A stretch of DNA of 64,000 nucleotides from Nitratireductor alexandrii. GTDB lineage: Bacteria; Pseudomonadota; Alphaproteobacteria; Rhizobiales; Rhizobiaceae. Below, piece after piece: positions 60,535-64,000 of the stretch (the stretch's first letter is position 1; each line of letters opens with the position of its first letter). Under the pieces are notes generated by a model. That model searched no databases. It saw nothing but the letters and a program-made list of their open reading frames with translations, and was not told the origin of the DNA. The stretch is from NCBI RefSeq assembly GCF_004000215.1, contig NZ_RBVY01000003.1, forward strand, positions 124,001-188,000. Reading direction: 5' to 3'. Both the position numbers and the translations under genes were made by a program.

Positions 60535-60999
60535 TCAACCGCCACGCCGGGGCATGAAGGCGGCGATCCATTCTTTTGGAAAGCGGCGCGGCCGCCCCCC
60601 TTCGCCGACGATCGCGGCCTCGACCCTGGCCGTCACCAGCACGTCGTCGCCGCGCTTAAGCTCCTGCTCCATGAAGATCCGCGCGCCGGAAATCTCGGCC
60701 GTGCGGGTGTCGATGGTCAGAATATCATCGATCTTGGCCGGCGCCTTGAACTCGATCGCCATCTTGCGCACCACCCAGACCAGTTTTTCGCCATGTTTGC
60801 CGTCGGCGAGCTCGGTATGGTGGACACCGGCGAGTCGCAGGAAATCGGACCGCCCGCGCTCGAAGAACTCCAGATAGCGCGCGTGGTAGACCACGCCGGA
60901 AAAGTCGGTGTCGGCGTAGTAGACCCGCGCCTGCAACCGGTGGCCGAAATCCGTCATCTCCCCGGCGATGCCCGCCGGCTGTTCACCATGATCCGCCAT
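60535..60999 (-). CDS. ybgC: YbgC-type acyl-CoA thioesterase of the Tol-Pal cluster
   Basis: The 154-residue hot-dog-fold protein has the active-site region VYYADTDFSGVVYHARYLEFFERGR, the diagnostic 4HBT/YbgC motif with its catalytic Asp. It hydrolyses short acyl-CoA and acts with the Tol operon at the inner membrane. The start is the ATG at 60999 (MADHGEQPAG), after AAGGAAAG; the longer frame enters the divergent GH5 gene. It starts 40 bases from that gene. Confidence 0.92.
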   Translation of the reverse strand: MADHGEQPAGIAGEMTDFGHRLQARVYYADTDFSGVVYHARYLEFFERGRSDFLRLAGVHHTELADGKHGEKLVWVVRKMAIEFKAPAKIDDILTIDTRTAEISGARIFMEQELKRGDDVLVTARVEAAIVGEGGRPRRFPKEWIAAFMPRRGG

Positions 61000-61039
61000 C
61001 CCGCTTTCCTTCGTCCGATCCGTCTGGCAAGGAGCCCGC

Positions 61040-62314
61040 ATGGGGCGCGTGCGCAAATCGATGGCATTCCTGGCCGCATTGTTCAAGCACGGCCTCGCCG
61101 GTCTGGTTCTTCTGCTGGCTGCGGCGGGCTGGGCGAACGCGGCGACCTTTTCGGCCCAGCGCGGCCTCAATCTCGACATCTGGGTAAGCTGGCCCGACGA
61201 AAGCCGCTGGGACGAGGAAGACGTGCTGTTGCCCTTTCCCGAGTGGCGCCGCACGGTCGACCAGGCCGCCCTGAAACGCCTCAGGGAGGCCGGCTTCGAC
61301 TTCGTGCGCATGCCGGTCGATCCCTCGCCCTTCCTGTCCGACAAGGCGGCCCGTTTCCACGACCGGCTCTATGGCGAAGTGTCGGATGCCGTGCGCGTCG
61401 TCACGGCGGCCGGGCTGAAGGTCGTCGTCGACATGCATCTGTTTCCCGCCGGCGGCAACCGCGCCATCGGCATGAGCCAGGTGATGGACGATGCGGCGCT
61501 GTTCGAACGTTACGTCGAGACGGTCCGGCGCATGGCGCGCACGCTCGCGCGCGAGGACCCGACCATGGTCGCCTTCGAGCTGATGAACGAGCCGATCGTG
61601 GACTGCGCGCCCGGTACGACGGCCTGGCCCGACCGGCTCGGGCGGCTGTTTGCCGCCGCGCGCGCCTCCGCGACGCGGCTGACGCTGGTGCTTTCGGGCG
61701 GCTGCTGGGGCTCGGCTGACGGTCTGGCCGCCCTCGACCCAGCCACGATCCCCGACGACAATGTGCTGTGGTCGTTTCATTCCTACACGCCCTTCCTGCT
61801 CACCCATCAGGGCGCGGGCTGGGCCGGCGACTTCATCCGCTATGTCGCCGGGCTACCCTACCCGCCGCACGCCGTGCCGCGCGCCGAACTCGACGCCGCG
61901 CTTGAAAGGATACGCGAGCGCATCCGCGCCGACGCGCCCTGGACACGCCGGGCCGGCATGCTGGCCTATCTCGACGAGGAGATCGCCAAGCTGGACACGG
62001 CCGACGAACTGGCCGCCGTGATGGCCGCCCCCTTCGTCGAGGTCGCCGGGTGGGCGCGTCGCCATGACATCGCCCCGCAGCGCATCCTGCTGGGAGAGTT
62101 CGGCATGATCCGCCAGGAATACGGCACCCAGGCCGTGATGCCGGCCGAATGGCGGGCCGCCTATGTCGCCGACATGATCGATCTCGCCGAACGAAACGGC
62201 TTCGCCTGGTCGATCTGGGGCTATGGCGGCGCCTTCGGCGTGGTCGAGGCCTTCGAGGGAGAGCCGACGGAGGGCGCGATACTTAGGACCGTGGAGGGTC
62301 TGCCAAGACGCTAG
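61040..62314 (+). CDS. secreted glycoside hydrolase family 5 (cellulase-like)
   Basis: The 424-residue protein has a signal peptide (cut near residue 35, after WANA). It has a TIM-barrel fold with the GH5 acid/base Glu184 in FELMNEP, the nucleophile Glu353 in ILLGEFGM and the conserved HSY at 247-249. Both catalytic residues are present. The substrate is probably a beta-glucan or cellulose-like polymer; an own exopolysaccharide is possible. RBS AAGGAG precedes the ATG. It lies between ybgC and ruvB but on the opposite strand. Confidence 0.88.
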   Translation: MGRVRKSMAFLAALFKHGLAGLVLLLAAAGWANAATFSAQRGLNLDIWVSWPDESRWDEEDVLLPFPEWRRTVDQAALKRLREAGFDFVRMPVDPSPFLSDKAARFHDRLYGEVSDAVRVVTAAGLKVVVDMHLFPAGGNRAIGMSQVMDDAALFERYVETVRRMARTLAREDPTMVAFELMNEPIVDCAPGTTAWPDRLGRLFAAARASATRLTLVLSGGCWGSADGLAALDPATIPDDNVLWSFHSYTPFLLTHQGAGWAGDFIRYVAGLPYPPHAVPRAELDAALERIRERIRADAPWTRRAGMLAYLDEEIAKLDTADELAAVMAAPFVEVAGWARRHDIAPQRILLGEFGMIRQEYGTQAVMPAEWRAAYVADMIDLAERNGFAWSIWGYGGAFGVVEAFEGEPTEGAILRTVEGLPRR

Positions 62315-62336
62315 GCCTGACGACCGCCGGCGGCCG

Positions 62337-63374
62337 TCACTCCTCCTCGAACAGCCGTCCCTGCATCTCGGCCAGGTTTCGCGGCGCCTCGAGGCCGAGA
62401 TGGCGCCAGGCATTGCCCGTCAAAAGCCGCCCGCGCGGCGTGCGCTGGATAAAGCCCTGCTGGATCAGGAACGGCTCGATGATGTCCTCGATGGCGTCGC
62501 GCGGCTCCGACAGCCCCGCGGCGATGGTCTCGATCCCCACCGGGCCGCCGCCGAAATTCCGCGCGATCATGGACAGATAACGCCGGTCGAGCTGGTCGAG
62601 ACCCAGCGCGTCGACCTCCAGCCGCGACAGCGCCTCGTCGGCGATCTTGCGGTCGACCACCTCCACGCTGGCAACGGAAGCGAAATCGCGCACCCGGCGC
62701 AGCAAACGCCCGGCGATTCGTGGCGTGCCGCGCGCCCGGCGGGCGATTTCCGTCGCGCCCTCCTCGGCCATCGGCAGATTGAGGATGCGCGCGCCGCGGC
62801 GCACGATCTTCTCCAACTCCTCGACTTCGTAGAAATTGAGTCGCACCGGGATGCCAAAGCGGTCGCGCAGAGGATTGGTGATCAGCCCGAGACGCGTGGT
62901 CGCGGCGACCAGGGTAAAGCGCGAAAGCTCGATCTTGACCGAGCGCGCCGCCGGTCCCTCGCCGATGATCAGGTCGAGCTGAAAATCCTCCATCGCCGGG
63001 TAGAGGATCTCCTCGACCGCCGGCGTCAGCCGGTGGATTTCGTCGATGAACAGGACATCGCGATCCTCGAGATTGGTGAGGAGCGCCGCCAGATCGCCCG
63101 CCTTGGCGATCACCGGACCGGAAGTGGAGCGGAAATTCACGCCCAGTTCCTTGGCCATGATCTGGGCGAGCGTGGTCTTGCCGAGCCCGGGCGGGCCGAC
63201 GAACAGCACATGGTCGAGCGCCTCGCCGCGCGCCTTGGCGGCTTCGACAAACACTTTCAGATTGGCGCGCGCGGCCGCCTGGCCGACAAAGTCGTCCAGC
63301 GATTGCGGCCGCAGCGAGACGTCGACGTCCTCGCCGGTTTTTTCGGAGGAAATCAGCCGGGGCGCGGTGTTCAT
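62337..63374 (-). CDS. ruvB: Holliday junction helicase RuvB
   Basis: The 345-residue AAA+ motor drives branch migration with RuvA. Walker A GPPGLGKT is at 60-67, the DEIHRL box is about 40 residues later, and the C-terminal winged helix with RTPRGRLL is intact. It is convergent with the GH5 gene (22 bases between the stops) and follows ruvA after 43 bases. Confidence 0.98.
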   Translation of the reverse strand: MNTAPRLISSEKTGEDVDVSLRPQSLDDFVGQAAARANLKVFVEAAKARGEALDHVLFVGPPGLGKTTLAQIMAKELGVNFRSTSGPVIAKAGDLAALLTNLEDRDVLFIDEIHRLTPAVEEILYPAMEDFQLDLIIGEGPAARSVKIELSRFTLVAATTRLGLITNPLRDRFGIPVRLNFYEVEELEKIVRRGARILNLPMAEEGATEIARRARGTPRIAGRLLRRVRDFASVASVEVVDRKIADEALSRLEVDALGLDQLDRRYLSMIARNFGGGPVGIETIAAGLSEPRDAIEDIIEPFLIQQGFIQRTPRGRLLTGNAWRHLGLEAPRNLAEMQGRLFEEE

Positions 63375-63417
63375 GACGTCCTCATCGCATGCCCGCCGGA
63401 CCCCGGCAAGCCGACGA

Positions 63418-64000
63418 TCATCGTGCCAGCTCCTTCAGCCCGAGCCGGATCAGGCGGGCCGAATCGGCGCCCTCACCGGCTTCCTTCATCGCCGCGGCGA
63501 CGGCATTGGCGGCCACGTCGCGACCGTAGCCGAGATTGGTCAGCGCCGAGACGGCGTCGGCGACCGGCGCCGGCGCCACGCCTTCGCCGAGTTCCTGCTT
63601 CAGCCCGATCGTGCCCGACGCCGCGCCGGCATGGGCCGGCGCCTTGTCGCGCAGTTCGGTGACGATGCGTTCGGCGACCTTCTTGCCCACACCCGGCGCC
63701 CGACTGACCATGGCGATGTCGCGCAGCGCCACCGCATTGGCCAGGTCCGCCGCCGACAGGGTGGACAGCACCGCGAGCGCCACCTTGGCGCCGACGCCCT
63801 GGACATTGTTCTGCAACAGCCGGAACCATTCGCGCTCGAGCGCGGAGGTGAAGCCGTAGAGCCTGATCATGTCCTCGCGCACATAGGTTTCTATATAAAG
63901 CGTGACCGCCTCGCCCGGCCCGGGCAGGCCAGCAAGCACGCGAGCGGGGCAAAAGGCGACGTAACCGACGCCGTGCACGTCGACCACGCAATAGTCCTCG
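63418..64000 (-). CDS. ruvA: Holliday junction protein RuvA, partial at the window edge
   Basis: About 194 residues are present; the N-terminal dozen residues are cut off at position 64000. The visible part begins [16 protein letters not shown] and includes the [18 protein letters not shown] and [19 protein letters not shown] helix-hairpin-helix motifs. The C-terminal domain III ([17 protein letters not shown]) contacts RuvB. It is co-transcribed with ruvB. Confidence 0.95.
   Translation of the reverse strand, partial: EDYCVVDVHGVGYVAFCPARVLAGLPGPGEAVTLYIETYVREDMIRLYGFTSALEREWFRLLQNNVQGVGAKVALAVLSTLSAADLANAVALRDIAMVSRAPGVGKKVAERIVTELRDKAPAHAGAASGTIGLKQELGEGVAPAPVADAVSALTNLGYGRDVAANAVAAAMKEAGEGADSARLIRLGLKELAR

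Overview
The window is a GC-rich, densely coded alphaproteobacterial chromosome segment, most likely from the order Hyphomicrobiales (Rhizobiales). This rests on recognisable families and gene order: a Usg protein, a 1594-residue NAD-glutamate dehydrogenase, a DUF1674/SDHAF4 gene next to htpX and rsmB, an rpoH-type sigma-32, a serC-leader RNA of the kind known from this order, and tol-pal/ruv clustering. The genus cannot be named from the sequence alone. I see no phage, insertion sequence, CRISPR array or rRNA operon. One tRNA gene, Glu(CTC), is present.

Layout. 1-6.7 kb (mostly minus strand): start of atpG, then atpA and atpH, two small envelope proteins, an ASCH-domain protein, priA and a divergent transaldolase-like gene. 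6.8-11 kb (minus): an acyltransferase-like protein, lptE and leuS; divergent from leuS is a YggS-type PLP protein, then usg. 12.4-14.7 kb: acsA, followed by a 22-codon ORF with a complete anti-16S ribosome-binding site, a hairpin that copies the 16S 3' end, and a terminator. 14.7-16.1 kb: a TadG-like von Willebrand protein. 16.4-29 kb: sdhAF4, htpX, rsmB, a heparinase II/III-like gene and purH; then, on the minus strand, an MFS transporter and the NAD-glutamate dehydrogenase. 29-31.4 kb: an AhpD-like enzyme, a YCII protein, a LysE exporter and a TetR regulator. 31.5-33.9 kb: a parallel beta-helix protein paired with a diheme cytochrome. 34-37.6 kb: glmM and two tandem outer-membrane beta-barrels. 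37.6-41.6 kb: a serC leader RNA, serC, serA and a drug/metabolite exporter.

41.7-45.1 kb holds the most unusual locus: a membrane-anchored subtilisin-like protease, a small basic secreted protein, an ECF sigma factor and a one-span anti-sigma factor. The periplasmic C-terminus of the anti-sigma factor appears to have the same strand-helix-strand-helix layout as the propeptide of the neighbouring protease. This suggests a signalling circuit built on protease/propeptide recognition.

45.2-64 kb is housekeeping: tRNA-Glu, a small membrane protein, rluD, rpoH, a large Pro/Glu-rich membrane protein, purA, ftsH, tilS, the cell-envelope operon cpoB-pal-tolB-tolA-tolR-tolQ-ybgC, an oppositely oriented family-5 glycoside hydrolase, and ruvB-ruvA (ruvA runs off the window). 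Starts were chosen mainly by ribosome-binding sites and family-typical N-termini. All functional calls come from reading motifs by eye, with no database search.
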